64,000 nucleotides of DNA from Xenophilus azovorans DSM 13620 (GTDB taxonomy: Bacteria > Pseudomonadota > Gammaproteobacteria > Burkholderiales > Burkholderiaceae_C), in NCBI RefSeq assembly GCF_000745855.1, contig NZ_JQKD01000021.1, positions 1 to 64,000 of the forward strand, read 5' to 3'. This document shows, piece by piece, positions 1-8,942 of this stretch. The position numbers and the translations under genes were made by a program. The notes under the pieces are model-generated. The model was not told where the DNA came from. It did no database searches and saw only the letters and a list, made by a program, of their open reading frames with translations. The first letter of the stretch is position 1; each line of letters begins with the position of its first letter.

Positions 1-94
1 TGCCACCAAAAGCAGCAGGTTAGGGTTCTTACGTGGGTCAGATTTGGATGGAAATTACCGGGCCAAGTGGGTCAGTTCTGGATGGAAATCAACA
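1..94. mobile_element. End of an IS21-family insertion sequence (partial)
   Basis: Two direct copies of a 23-bp motif (GTGGGTCAG, then TGGATGGAAAT) lie at 33-55 and 67-89, 34 bp apart. The outer copy runs into AACA at 91-94, so read on the minus strand the terminus starts TGTTGATTTCC. IS21-family elements begin TG, end CA and carry several such repeats at each end as transposase-binding sites. Only the terminus is in the window; istA and istB would lie to the left. Family assignment rests on terminal pattern alone. Confidence 0.55.
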
Positions 95-577
95 AGCTAT
101 CACCTTCGACAGTTGAGAGGGCGGATTTCTCATGGTCAATGAAGGCGCCATCAAGAGCAAGCAATCCAGGAAGGAGCGGACAGTCGACGATGGTAGCTAT
201 GACCTTCACACCCCTGTAGCGGAATGGGCGGCGCTCAAGCCCTGGCTGCCGTTTTTCCTGTAAGAAGAAGCCAGTCCTTATAGATGGCTGGGTTCCACTA
301 CGGACGCTCCGGCGCTCAGGGTCATGCCGTGCGAGGACGAAGTCCCAAGTATAAGGAAACAGCCCGAATTGAGGGCTTGGAGCAGTCAAAAACATTGTTC
401 TTTCACCGCAGGTGTAAGGTGTCCCGCGTCGGCAATTTGTCAGGCTATGTGCATGGTTGCTCAGGCAACTTCTGCGACCCGCCTACTTGATCATCATTGC
501 CGCCAGCACCGCCTGAATCCGCTCAAGCGGCACCCGGATGGACTACCATCTGCGCCCCGCACTGGAGGGCGTTGAAA
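95..577. other. No confident gene; remnant DNA between IS end and Mrr-like gene
   Basis: About 480 bp with only short overlapping reading frames on both strands, none with a good ribosome binding site or recognisable domain. Base composition is less GC-rich than in the core genes. It probably consists of gene remnants left by insertion events. Nothing else is seen here. Confidence 0.5.
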
Positions 578-1621
578 ATGTCGAAGACTTGGATGATTCG
601 AGGGGAGCGTGGCCGTCTCTATGACACCTTTCGCGATCGCTCTATCGTCGCCATTGGGTGGGGCGAGATCGCAGGTGAGGTTTCGCCCGGGATGACGAAG
701 GCTGAAATCAAGACTCTGTATGCGCAAAGACACCCGGAGCTAAAGCGGGGCACCGTAATTGCAGGTGCTGCGCAAATCTGGCGCTTCTTGAATGAAATTC
801 AGGTCGGCGATGAAGTCGTCACCTACTCGCCAGATAATCGCACCTATCTTTTGGGGACAGTGCAAAGTGGCGCGACATACCAACAGGCCACAGCCGTTGA
901 TGGTCTGGCGCTGGTTCGGACAGTTCAGTGGCTGCCCGTCGAGATCGAGCGGGATCGCCTACCGACAAAGACCAAGAATTCCCTCGGCTCCACCTTGACC
1001 GTCTTCGTCGTCCCGGAAGAGGCGGCCGCAGAAATCCGGGTGGCAGCTCAATCCTCCGAGGGCGCTTCGGGGGGGATTCTTGTCTCGGACGATGACGATG
1101 CAGAGTTGGAAGAGGCCGCAGGTGCCGGCGCCCCTGCGGCGCTAGCTGTTGACCCCCTCTCGGGCATCGAGTCGGTCGCTCTAGAGCGCATCAAAGACAT
1201 TGTGGCCAAGCTTGATTGGGATGACATGCAAGACCTTGTCGCCGGAATTCTCCGGGCGATGGGCTACAAGACCCTCGTCTCACCGCCGGGTCCTGATCGC
1301 GGTAAGGACATCGTCGCGTCACCAGATGGGTTCGGATTCGAGCACCCACGCATAGTTGTTGAGGTGAAGCATCGTAGTGGTCAGATGGATAGCAGGGCCA
1401 TTCGTAGCTTTCTAGGGGGCAGGCACCAGGACGATCGCGGTCTCTATGTCAGCACTGGCGGTTTTAGCCGAGACGCGTTTTATGAAGCTGACCGTGCGGC
1501 GGTTCCGCTCACCTTGTGGACCATGGATACCGTAGTCAGGGCCCTGATAGAGCACTACGACAACACTGACGCCGAGACGAAGCGTCTAGTGCCGCTGAAG
1601 CGGATGTACATACCTGCGTAA
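578..1621 (+). CDS. Mrr-like restriction endonuclease (type IV-type nuclease)
   Basis: 347 aa. The C-terminal third is an Mrr_cat-type PD-(D/E)XK nuclease fold: a helix starting near residue 212 (DWDDMQDLV), the first acidic residue in GPDRGKDI (D244) and the E-V-K strand (E262, K264). The N-terminal part (about 1-110) resembles the sensor region of Mrr-type 'restriction system' proteins. Mrr enzymes cleave foreign DNA, often when it is methylated. The ATG at 578 was chosen because GGAGGG sits 8 bp upstream; a longer frame from 497 has no such site. The gene stands alone, with no methylase beside it, which fits a modification-dependent enzyme. It lies on an accessory island with an integrase downstream on the other strand. 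Its target is inferred from the family. Confidence 0.75.
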   Translation: MSKTWMIRGERGRLYDTFRDRSIVAIGWGEIAGEVSPGMTKAEIKTLYAQRHPELKRGTVIAGAAQIWRFLNEIQVGDEVVTYSPDNRTYLLGTVQSGATYQQATAVDGLALVRTVQWLPVEIERDRLPTKTKNSLGSTLTVFVVPEEAAAEIRVAAQSSEGASGGILVSDDDDAELEEAAGAGAPAALAVDPLSGIESVALERIKDIVAKLDWDDMQDLVAGILRAMGYKTLVSPPGPDRGKDIVASPDGFGFEHPRIVVEVKHRSGQMDSRAIRSFLGGRHQDDRGLYVSTGGFSRDAFYEADRAAVPLTLWTMDTVVRALIEHYDNTDAETKRLVPLKRMYIPA

Positions 1622-1675
1622 GACAACGCTCCCCGGGAGCGGCCGCTGATGGATGATTCGTCGTCAGAGCGCAAT

Positions 1676-2821
1676 TCACCTATTCCCGGTCGCGCTCAGC
1701 AAGCGCTGCAAATGGTCTTGAACGAGTTGCAGCTTCGGGCGCACGTCCTCGACGGTCAGCTCCACATAGTGTCGGTGCAGCACGTCGCCCTTGGGCGGGG
1801 TGTGATTCAGAATCCGACGCAGCACTGCATCGCCCACCCCCAGGCGCTCGCCCACAGTCGCCATCAGCTTCCGGAGGTCGTGCAGCATGAACGCTGGTGA
1901 GCCCACCCGAGCCATCATCTTCGACAGGTGCCCAGCCGCGACCCCGGCGAACAGTTCGCCGTCTGCTTCCAGTCCCCTGCAGCGCCGTTCCAGCACCTCG
2001 CGCATCGCCGGGGTGATGGGCAGGGTGTGCCCCTTCCCGTTCTTGGTTTCAGGGACGCTCAGAACGCCGCCAGCGAGGTCAATTTGAGCTCGACGTAGCC
2101 CCCTAGCTTCGTCGCGTCGGAGCCCCGTGTAGAGCACCAGGAGGAGAAAGTCGCGTTGACGCTCCCCGAGCTGGTCGAGGGCGCGCTTCCATGCGGGCAG
2201 ATCGGCCTCCTGCAGCACCCGGGCGCGAGGCTGAGCCCGATCTGGCAGCAGCCCCACTGCTGCGAGCTTGACAAAGGGTGAGTGCAGCTCCAGGCCGTGC
2301 ATTGCGCTCGCGTACTTCAGCACTGCGCCGAGGACGCCTCGGCCCATCTCGACCAACGCCGCGCCGCGGGTGCTGGCGAAGGCCTGGCAGTGCGCAGTGA
2401 ACTCCGGCAGTGCAAGATCCGACACCGGGCGCTCCTGCCAATGTGCAAAGTGCGTGCGGAACAGCGAGTCATAGCGTTGCCGGCTGGATGCCTTGATCCC
2501 CTTGGCATCGCAGTAGGCTGCGACCACTTCACGCAGCGGCGGCAGCACCTTGGGCGCCATCGCACGTGCGGGTTGCTCCCCGCGCCGACACTGAGCCAGC
2601 ACCTCCATTGCCCGCGCCCGTGCCTCGTCAGCACTCATCAAGGGCCAATACCCCAGGTTCATGCGGAACTGTTTGCCCGCGATGCTGGTGGCGACTCGGA
2701 AGGTGCGCTTCCTGGCATTCATGCGCACGCAGAAGCCGCTGAGCTGCCGGTCGCGCAGGATGGTGCCGTCCGAGAGAGCGCTGCGACGCAGCAGGGAATC
2801 GCTGATCAGTACAACAGGCAT
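1676..2821 (-). CDS. Tyrosine recombinase / phage-type integrase
   Basis: 381 aa. The catalytic set of the tyrosine recombinase family is visible: Arg in GLRRDEARG (about 230), the beta-hairpin Lys in ETKNGKG (about 258), HDLRK (about 312-315) and the nucleophilic Tyr in HRHYV (about 352). The N-terminal half holds an arm-binding region and a SAM-like core-binding domain. The start at 2821 has AAGGAAGG just upstream; the ATG at 2845 has only a weak site. The protein appears intact. It probably mobilised the island between the IS end and ychF, but I find no tRNA or clear att repeat flanking it. Confidence 0.85.
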   Translation of the reverse strand: MPVVLISDSLLRRSALSDGTILRDRQLSGFCVRMNARKRTFRVATSIAGKQFRMNLGYWPLMSADEARARAMEVLAQCRRGEQPARAMAPKVLPPLREVVAAYCDAKGIKASSRQRYDSLFRTHFAHWQERPVSDLALPEFTAHCQAFASTRGAALVEMGRGVLGAVLKYASAMHGLELHSPFVKLAAVGLLPDRAQPRARVLQEADLPAWKRALDQLGERQRDFLLLVLYTGLRRDEARGLRRAQIDLAGGVLSVPETKNGKGHTLPITPAMREVLERRCRGLEADGELFAGVAAGHLSKMMARVGSPAFMLHDLRKLMATVGERLGVGDAVLRRILNHTPPKGDVLHRHYVELTVEDVRPKLQLVQDHLQRLLSATGNR

Positions 2822-2905
2822 CGGCCTTCCTTGGTCAAGGGCCATCCTATGACGCCTCGTTCGACCAGGCGATTGTTCGGCGGTGAGCGCCGCTTCGTTT
2901 GGCTG

Positions 2906-3577
2906 CTACTTGGAGGCAGCTTGAATCGCGCTATGAATACGAAGCACCTCGTCGACAAAGGGTAGGCATCGATCCGAGAAGAACTCTCGAGCGCTGTGGA
3001 TGCGGAACGGGTCGAGCAGATTGTGGAGTGCCTTCTCTAACTCAGAATAGTTTCCGGTTTCCTGCTGAAGAATTACGCGAAAAGGTAGGGCCGCGCTGGT
3101 GTTGAACAGCTGCTTGATGCGTTGCTCAACTGAGCCTGCCGTGATCCCGATCTTGACGATCTCGAACCCTTCATTGGTATATGTCTGGGTGCCCAGGACA
3201 TACAGCGTTCCGACGCCCGCTTCGAGCTTTGCGATGGTCTCGGCGCTCATGAGTGGGACTTCTGCCTCTTCCTCTGCTATCAAAGCTGGAGCAGGGCCTG
3301 ACGTAGGGCCCGGTGTGTCCGCTTTTGCCCAGAAGAGGCGCATTGGCTTCACCGTTTTGTCGGCCTCAACTCCCTCCACCCTCGGGTACAAGAAGTAGAT
3401 ATCCGCCTTCAAGGCGTGGTCCAAACTCGTGACGGTCTTCTTGGCCAGTGATTCGCGGTGCCGCGGCGTGTTGTAGAGGTGCGGCATCTCGCGCTTCATC
3501 ACCTCCACCATCTGTGCTGGAGACAGGCCCGTGGGATGCTGCTGGAGCACACGTCGGATTGCTTCGGTCAAGGTCAC
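2906..3577 (-). CDS. Winged-helix (HARE-HTH-like) protein with GIY-YIG nuclease domain
   Basis: 223 aa, GTG start preceded by AGGAGA at 7 bp. Residues 1-85 resemble a HARE-HTH-type winged helix, a fold found in restriction enzymes and chromatin factors and proposed to sense DNA modification. Residues 122-215 match the T5orf172/MUG113 branch of the GIY-YIG superfamily: GTLYVLG strand, an IVKIGIT strand, an Arg in the following helix (EQRIKQL), and an ELEKALHNLL helix with EFF near the end. The linker is acidic and poorly ordered. T5orf172 proteins are common in phages and defence islands. It lies beside an integrase and an Mrr-like nuclease. A role in DNA cleavage or defence is inferred; the N-terminal domain call is moderate. 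Confidence 0.65.
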   Translation of the reverse strand: MTLTEAIRRVLQQHPTGLSPAQMVEVMKREMPHLYNTPRHRESLAKKTVTSLDHALKADIYFLYPRVEGVEADKTVKPMRLFWAKADTPGPTSGPAPALIAEEEAEVPLMSAETIAKLEAGVGTLYVLGTQTYTNEGFEIVKIGITAGSVEQRIKQLFNTSAALPFRVILQQETGNYSELEKALHNLLDPFRIHSAREFFSDRCLPFVDEVLRIHSAIQAASK

Positions 3578-3736
3578 TTGAAATCTCCTGGGGCGTCGCT
3601 ACAGGCAGAGCCTGTGTCTGCGCGGGGCGGGATGGTGATAGGTTGCTCGACGAACGTCAACGCTCTGGGCGGCCCTGGTGGTCAATACAATCGGCATCAG
3701 TTTCCCCCAGGCAAAACGAGGACCAACGCCTCGCAG

Positions 3737-3850
3737 GATCGCCGGCACGAAGCGCTCAGGCTGGCAGATTTCGGCCAGCTGCGCCAGGCGCGGATCGGGC
3801 ACCTCGACCACGCCCACGTTGGGCTCGATGGTGCATAAGGGGTTGTTTTC
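3737..3850 (-). pseudogene. Inverted, diverged fragment of ychF (about codons 30-72)
   Basis: Read on the minus strand this stretch encodes [20 protein letters not shown] and continues in register with YchF to about codon 72. The best part (3767-3840) matches 3960-4033 of the adjacent ychF at 71 of 74 positions in inverted orientation. Similarity ends sharply at 3850, 13 bp before the ychF start codon, and fades near 3737. The differences from the intact gene suggest either an older duplication or a piece of another species' ychF brought in with the island. Confidence 0.8.
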
Positions 3851-3862
3851 AAAGGAATTTCC

Positions 3863-4957
3863 ATGAGCCTCAAGTGCGGCATCGTCGGCCTGCCCAACGT
3901 GGGCAAGTCCACCCTCTTCAACGCGCTGACCAAGGCCGGCATCGCGGCCGAGAACTACCCCTTCTGCACCATCGAGCCCAACGTGGGTGTGGTCGAGGTG
4001 CCCGATCCGCGCCTGGCGCAGCTGGCCGAGATCGTGAAGCCCGAGCGCATCCTGCCGGCCATCGTCGAGTTCGTCGACATCGCCGGCCTGGTGGCGGGCG
4101 CGAGCAAGGGCGAGGGGCTGGGCAACCAGTTCCTGGCGCACATCCGCGAGACCGACGCCATCGTCAACGTGGTGCGCTGCTTCGAGGACCCGAACGTCAT
4201 CCACGTCGCCGGCAAGGTGGACCCGATCGCCGACATCGAGGTGATCCAGACCGAGCTGTGCCTGGCCGACCTGGGCACGGTCGAGAAGGCGCTGCAGCGC
4301 TACACCAAGGCGGCCAAGAGTGGCAACGACAAGGAGGCCGCGGCGATGGTCAAGCTGCTCGGCCCGGTGCAGGCGGCGCTCAACGAAGGCAAGCCCGCGC
4401 GCGCGCTGCAGCTGAGCAAGGATGAACAACTGCTGCTCAAGCCGCTGTGCCTGATCACCGCCAAGCCGGCGATGTTCGTCGGCAACGTGAGCGAGGACGG
4501 CTTCGAGAACAACCCGCTGCTCGACCGCCTGAAGGAGTACGCCGCCGGCCAGAACGCCCCGGTGGTCGCCATCTGCGCCAAGATCGAGGCCGAGATGGCC
4601 GACATGGACGACGAGGACAAGAAGATGTTCCTCGAGGAGATCGGCCAGGACGAGCCGGGCTTGAACCGCCTGATCCGCGCCGCCTTCCGGCTGCTGGGCC
4701 TGCAGACCTACTTCACCGCCGGCGTGAAGGAGGTGCGCGCCTGGACCATCCATGTCGGCGACACCGCGCCGCAGGCGGCCGGCGTGATCCACGGCGACTT
4801 CGAGCGCGGCTTCATCCGCGCGCAGACCATCGGCTTCGACGACTACATCGCCCACAAGGGCGAGCAGGGCGCCAAGGATGCCGGCCGGATGCGCAGCGAG
4901 GGCAAGGAGTACGTCGTCAAGGATGGCGACGTGATGAACTTCCTGTTCAACGTGTAG
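3863..4957 (+). CDS. ychF: Redox-regulated ATPase YchF (Obg/OLA1 family)
   Basis: 364 aa, the usual length. G1/P-loop GLPNVGKST (residues 9-17) and the G3 region [14 protein letters not shown] are present. As in the family, the G4 guanine-specificity motif is replaced by N-V-S-E, which gives ATP rather than GTP preference. The C-terminus is a TGS domain ([15 protein letters not shown] onward). YchF binds the ribosome and is linked to oxidative stress and translation fidelity. The start has AAAGGAA upstream. That RBS is the only native upstream sequence left; beyond 3850 lies the inverted ychF fragment of the island, so the native promoter has probably been replaced. Confidence 0.97.
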   Translation: MSLKCGIVGLPNVGKSTLFNALTKAGIAAENYPFCTIEPNVGVVEVPDPRLAQLAEIVKPERILPAIVEFVDIAGLVAGASKGEGLGNQFLAHIRETDAIVNVVRCFEDPNVIHVAGKVDPIADIEVIQTELCLADLGTVEKALQRYTKAAKSGNDKEAAAMVKLLGPVQAALNEGKPARALQLSKDEQLLLKPLCLITAKPAMFVGNVSEDGFENNPLLDRLKEYAAGQNAPVVAICAKIEAEMADMDDEDKKMFLEEIGQDEPGLNRLIRAAFRLLGLQTYFTAGVKEVRAWTIHVGDTAPQAAGVIHGDFERGFIRAQTIGFDDYIAHKGEQGAKDAGRMRSEGKEYVVKDGDVMNFLFNV

Positions 4958-5014
4958 CTTCCGCCGCCCGGCGGGCGCATGTCGCTGCCGGCGCGGCTGC
5001 GGCGCCGCGGCCCG

Positions 5015-6106
5015 TCAGCGCAGCACGTGGTGCACGGCGTGATGCACCGCCAGCCCGCCGACCAGCAGCCAGCCGAACAGCAGCGACGCCAGCACCATCG
5101 GCCGCATGCCCGCGCGCCGCAGGGCCGACATGTGGGTCGTCAGCCCGAGCGCGGCCATGGCGGTCGCCAGCAGCAGGTCGTCCGCCGCGATGGCCGGGCC
5201 CTTCCAGGCCGGCGGCACGGGCAGGACGGAGTTCAGCGCGATGACGGCGATGAAGCCGAAGGCGAACCAGGGCACGGCGATGCGCGCGCGGCCTCCCGCC
5301 GGCGCGCCCGGCGACGGCCGGCTGCGGGCCAGCAGGAAGGCCACCAGCATCAGCACCGGCGCCAGCATCATCACGCGCACCATCTTCGTGATGACGGCCG
5401 CGTCCGCGGCCTCCGGCCCCAGCGCGCGGCCGGCGACCACCACCTGTGCCACCTCGTGCACGGTCGAGCCGACGAAGACGCCGTAGTCCTGCGCGCTCCA
5501 CTGCAGCAGCCCGTGCTCGGCGCCGATGCGGTAGACCGCGGGCCACGCGAACATGGCGAGCGTGCCGAAGACCACGACCGTCGCCACCGCGATCGTCGCG
5601 TGCTCGGCGCGTGCCTTCACCAGCGGCTGCGCGGCCATCACGGCTGCCGCGCCGCAGATGGAACTGCCGGCGCCGATCAGCAGCGCGGCCTCCCGGTCGA
5701 GGCGCAGCACCCGCGTGCCGAGCCAGTAGGCGGCCAGGTAGGTGCTCCCCAGCATCAGCGCGTCGATGAGCAGTCCGGGCAGGCCGATCGAGGCCACGTC
5801 CGCGAACGTGAGGCGGATGCCATACAGCACGATTCCGGCGCGCAGCAGCGTCGTCTTGGAGAACGCGATGCCGTCGTCGACGCGGGCCTGCAGCCGCGGA
5901 TAGACGGTGTTGCCGATCAGCATGCCGATCACGATGGCCAGGGTGAGCGCGCTCAGGCCCCTGTCCTGGAACCAGGGCAGCGCGCCGAGGCGCAGCGCCG
6001 CGAAAGCGATGGCGCCCGCGAGCGCCAGGCCGGGCAGCAGGGAGGGCGAGACCGGAAGGATCGCGCGGCGCAGCGAAGGGGCTGCGCTGCCGCCGGATGC
6101 AGGCAT
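5015..6106 (-). CDS. yeiH: YeiH/UPF0324 family putative sulfate exporter, membrane protein
   Basis: 363 aa with about ten hydrophobic segments and the family signatures GAGSSICGAAAV and STVHEVAQVV. YeiH-type proteins are inner-membrane transporters proposed to export sulfate or related anions formed from sulfonates; the substrate is not proven for most members. It is transcribed away from a LysR regulator across a 112-bp gap, the same arrangement as yeiH/yeiE in enterobacteria. Confidence 0.88.
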   Translation of the reverse strand: MPASGGSAAPSLRRAILPVSPSLLPGLALAGAIAFAALRLGALPWFQDRGLSALTLAIVIGMLIGNTVYPRLQARVDDGIAFSKTTLLRAGIVLYGIRLTFADVASIGLPGLLIDALMLGSTYLAAYWLGTRVLRLDREAALLIGAGSSICGAAAVMAAQPLVKARAEHATIAVATVVVFGTLAMFAWPAVYRIGAEHGLLQWSAQDYGVFVGSTVHEVAQVVVAGRALGPEAADAAVITKMVRVMMLAPVLMLVAFLLARSRPSPGAPAGGRARIAVPWFAFGFIAVIALNSVLPVPPAWKGPAIAADDLLLATAMAALGLTTHMSALRRAGMRPMVLASLLFGWLLVGGLAVHHAVHHVLR

Positions 6107-6175
6107 GAGGCTCTCTTTCTTCTTTTCCTGAAAGGAGCCCGATCTTGGCGGCGCGGCGCTCTAATGAAAAACGAG

Positions 6176-6208
6176 TTATATGAATATGATCAACTCATCT
6201 TATGAATA
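6176..6208. promoter_or_regulatory. Candidate LysR operator between yeiH and its regulator
   Basis: In the AT-rich divergent gap, ATGAATA occurs at 6180-6186 and again at 6202-6208, a 22-bp (two-turn) repeat. The segment between them also contains ATGA...TCAT half-sites with dyad symmetry. Paired half-sites in a shared promoter region are typical of LysR regulators that control the divergent gene and themselves. Assignment is by position and pattern only. Confidence 0.4.
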
Positions 6209-6218
6209 AAGCGACCCC

Positions 6219-7151
6219 ATGAGGCTGACGCTCAGACAGCTTCAGATCTTTTCCGCGATCGCGGAGTCGGGCAGCACCACCGCGGCCGCCGCCAGCATCC
6301 CCCTGTCGCAGTCGGCCACCAGCGCCGCGCTGGCGGAACTGGAATCCCTGCTGGGCGCGCCGCTGTTCGACCGCGCAGGCAAGCGCCTGCTGCTCAACGA
6401 GACGGGGCGCGCGCTCCACTCGCGCGCACGCGCGGTGCTGAGCGCGGCGATGGAGATCGAGCGTGATTTCGGTGTGGACGGCGCCGCCGGCCGGCATGGC
6501 GCCCTGCCCGCGCACATCCGGCTGGGCGCGAGCACCACCATCGGCAACTACGTCATGCCGGCCCGCATCGCGCAGTTCCAGCGCGAGCGGCCGCGTGTGA
6601 CGGTGGAGATGCGCATCGGCAACACGCAGGACATCGTCGCCGCCGTGCTGCGCACGGATGTCGACGTGGGCCTGATCGAAGGGCCCTGCCATTCCGACGA
6701 GCTGGATGTGCAGGCCTGGGGCACCGACGAGCTGGCCATCGTGTCCGCGGCCGGGCATCCGCTGGCGGTGCGTGCCGCGGCGGCGAGCTTGGACGAGCTT
6801 CGCGCAGAGCGCTGGCTGCTGCGCGAGGCCGGCTCCGGCACGCGCGAACTGCTCGACCAGCTGCTGCTGCCGCATCTGGGCGGGTTCGAGTCCACCACCC
6901 AACTGGGTGACACGGAGGCGATCAAGCAGGCGACGGCGGCGGGGCTCGGGATCACCTGCCTGTCGCTGCATGCCGTGCGGGATCAACTGGCGCTCGGGAG
7001 GCTGGCCGTCCTGCACACGGTGCTGCCGCCGCTGCACAGGCCGTTCTACCGGATCCGCCAGCGGTACAAGCGCGGCGTTGCGGCACTGGACGATCTGCTG
7101 GCCGGGCATGTGGGCGACGCGCTGGAGGCGGATGCGCCGGCCGTGTCGTGA
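6219..7151 (+). CDS. LysR-family transcriptional regulator (YeiE-like)
   Basis: 310 aa. The N-terminal winged helix-turn-helix is clear (LRQLQIFSAIAESGSTTAAA through SQSATSAALAELESLLGAPLF). A CysB/YeiE-like effector-binding domain follows from about residue 90 (LGASTTIGNYVMP). It is divergent from yeiH, so it most likely activates the exporter in response to a sulfur-containing or related anion. The effector itself is an inference. Confidence 0.9.
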   Translation: MRLTLRQLQIFSAIAESGSTTAAAASIPLSQSATSAALAELESLLGAPLFDRAGKRLLLNETGRALHSRARAVLSAAMEIERDFGVDGAAGRHGALPAHIRLGASTTIGNYVMPARIAQFQRERPRVTVEMRIGNTQDIVAAVLRTDVDVGLIEGPCHSDELDVQAWGTDELAIVSAAGHPLAVRAAAASLDELRAERWLLREAGSGTRELLDQLLLPHLGGFESTTQLGDTEAIKQATAAGLGITCLSLHAVRDQLALGRLAVLHTVLPPLHRPFYRIRQRYKRGVAALDDLLAGHVGDALEADAPAVS

Positions 7152-7160
7152 GCGCAGGCC

Positions 7161-7634
7161 CTAGCTGTCGGGCCAGATGTACAGCAGCGCCACCGTCATC
7201 ACCACGTAGCGCCCGAACTTGCCGATGGCCATGTAGAGCACGCAGGGCCAGAACGCCAGGCGCAGCCAGCCGGCCACGGCGCACAGCGGGTCGCCCACCA
7301 GCGGCAGCCAGCTCAGCAGGCAGGCCTTCGGGCCCATGCGCTCCAGCCACGCGAGTGCGCGCAGGTGATGGCTGGAGTGTGCGTACTTGTCGGCCATCTT
7401 GTGCGCGCCGTAGCCCATCCACCAGCTCAGGGCGCCGCCCAGCGTGTTGCCGGCGGTGGCGACCAGCACCGCCGGCCAGAACATCTCGGGGTTGAGCTTG
7501 AGCAGCCCGAACAGCGCCGGCTCCGAGCCCATGGGCAGCAGCGTGGCCGAGACGAAGGCGACGACGAACAGCGTCGTGAGGCCGTACTGCGGCAGCGAGA
7601 GCAGGGCGAGAAGGGAGTCGAGCCAGACTTGCAT
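7161..7634 (-). CDS. YqaA-family membrane protein (DedA/SNARE-associated type)
   Basis: 157 aa with 4-5 hydrophobic segments. Family features include SATLLPMGSEPALFG near residue 30, GNTLGGALSWWMGYG, and WLPLVGDPLCAVAGWLR near residue 110. YqaA proteins are small inner-membrane relatives of DedA, a superfamily linked to lipid scrambling and membrane homeostasis; the role of this branch is not settled. It faces the LysR gene tail to tail with a 9-bp gap. Confidence 0.85.
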   Translation of the reverse strand: MQVWLDSLLALLSLPQYGLTTLFVVAFVSATLLPMGSEPALFGLLKLNPEMFWPAVLVATAGNTLGGALSWWMGYGAHKMADKYAHSSHHLRALAWLERMGPKACLLSWLPLVGDPLCAVAGWLRLAFWPCVLYMAIGKFGRYVVMTVALLYIWPDS

Positions 7635-7738
7635 GGAGGACGATGGCGGCGCGGCAGTATAGGAAGCACTGCCCGGCCATCGCTGTCGGAAGCCGGGCCG
7701 AAAGCAGGGGAGACGAGCGCGCGGCAGGGTGCAAATCG

Positions 7739-7770
7739 TTTCAGTCGCTGAAATCGCCGCTGGCTAGAAT
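7739..7770 (+). promoter_or_regulatory. Candidate promoter and dyad ahead of dusB-fis
   Basis: TAGAAT at 7765-7770 is a good -10 box about 54 bp before dusB. A perfect 6-bp dyad, TTTCAG/CTGAAA with a 3-bp spacer, covers 7739-7753 where the -35 would lie. A regulator binding there could control the operon. No consensus -35 is visible. Confidence 0.4.
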
Positions 7771-7823
7771 CCTTGCCTCATTTTTCAGCAACCCGGGCGC
7801 GCCCGCCCGTTCCTTCCGCCACC

Positions 7824-8882
7824 ATGCACATCGGCCCCATCGCGCTAGAGAACCGGCTGTTCGTCGCGCCCATGGCCGGTGTGACGGACCGGCCCTTCCG
7901 CAAGCTGTGCCGCTCGCTCGGCGCGGGCTACGCGGTCAGCGAGATGGTGACCTCGCGCAAGGACCTGTGGAATTCGCTGAAGACCTCGCGCCGCGCCGAC
8001 CATGCCGGCGAGCCGGGCCCCATCTCGGTGCAGATCGCCGGCACCGACGCGGCCATGATGGCCGAGGCCGCGCAGTACAACATCGACCGCGGCGCGCAGA
8101 TCATCGACATCAACATGGGCTGCCCGGCCAAGAAAGTGTGCAGCCGCTGGGCCGGTTCGGCGCTGATGCGCGACGAGCCGCTGGCGCTCGCCATCGCCGA
8201 GGCAGTGGTGGCCGCCGCGGCACCGCACGGCGTGCCGGTGACGCTGAAGATGCGCACCGGCTGGAGTGCCGAATGCCGCAACGCCGAAAAGCTGGCGCGC
8301 GACTTCGAGCGCGCCGGCGTGCAGATGCTGACCGTGCACGGCCGCACGCGCGAGCAGGGCTACAAGGGCCAGGCCGAATACGACACCGTCGCCGCGGTGA
8401 AGGCGGCCGTGCGCATCCCGGTGGTGGCCAACGGCGACATCGATTCGCCCGAGAAAGCGCGCGAGGTGCTGGCCGCCACCGGCGCCGACGCGGTCATGAT
8501 CGGCCGCGCGGCACAGGGACGGCCCTGGATCTTCCGCGAGGTGGGCCACTTCCTCGCGACCGGCCAGCACCTGGCGCCGCCGCTGGTGGCCGAGGTGCAG
8601 CGGCTGCTGCTGGAGCACCTGCAGGAACACCATGCGCTGTACGGCGAGCGCAGCGGCGTGCGCACCGCGCGCAAGCACATCGGGTGGTACGTGCGGGCGC
8701 TGCCGGGCGGCGAGAATTTCCGCGACCGCATGAACCGCATCGAGGATGCGCGCGAGCAGCTTCAGGCGGTCGCCGACTTCTTCGATGCGCTCGGCCGGTG
8801 CATGGACCGGCTGCCTGCGGCAGCGCCGGTGCTGCCCGACGAGCAGGACGAGCACGAGGCGCACTGCGGCAGCCTGCACTGA
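7824..8882 (+). CDS. dusB: tRNA-dihydrouridine synthase B
   Basis: 352 aa. An FMN-dependent TIM-barrel enzyme that reduces specific uridines in the tRNA D-loop to dihydrouridine. It shows the family motifs APMAGVTDRPFR near the N-terminus, NMGCPAKKVC with the catalytic Cys (about residue 100), LKMRTGW, TVHGRTR, and the FMN-phosphate segment NGDIDSPE...MIGRAAQGRPWIF. The start at 7824 (MHIGPI) fits the family; an in-frame upstream extension is GC-rich and unlike other members. It is followed by fis after 60 bp, the classical dusB-fis operon. Confidence 0.95.
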   Translation: MHIGPIALENRLFVAPMAGVTDRPFRKLCRSLGAGYAVSEMVTSRKDLWNSLKTSRRADHAGEPGPISVQIAGTDAAMMAEAAQYNIDRGAQIIDINMGCPAKKVCSRWAGSALMRDEPLALAIAEAVVAAAAPHGVPVTLKMRTGWSAECRNAEKLARDFERAGVQMLTVHGRTREQGYKGQAEYDTVAAVKAAVRIPVVANGDIDSPEKAREVLAATGADAVMIGRAAQGRPWIFREVGHFLATGQHLAPPLVAEVQRLLLEHLQEHHALYGERSGVRTARKHIGWYVRALPGGENFRDRMNRIEDAREQLQAVADFFDALGRCMDRLPAAAPVLPDEQDEHEAHCGSLH

Positions 8883-8942
8883 AGCGAGCGCCGGCGGCCT
8901 GCGTGCCGCGACGCGGCCCAAGGACGACAACACGAGAACGAG

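Noticed and set aside
72-395. 107-codon minus frame next to the IS end
   Set aside because: No ribosome site or domain, and its end is formed by the IS terminal repeat; likely chance.
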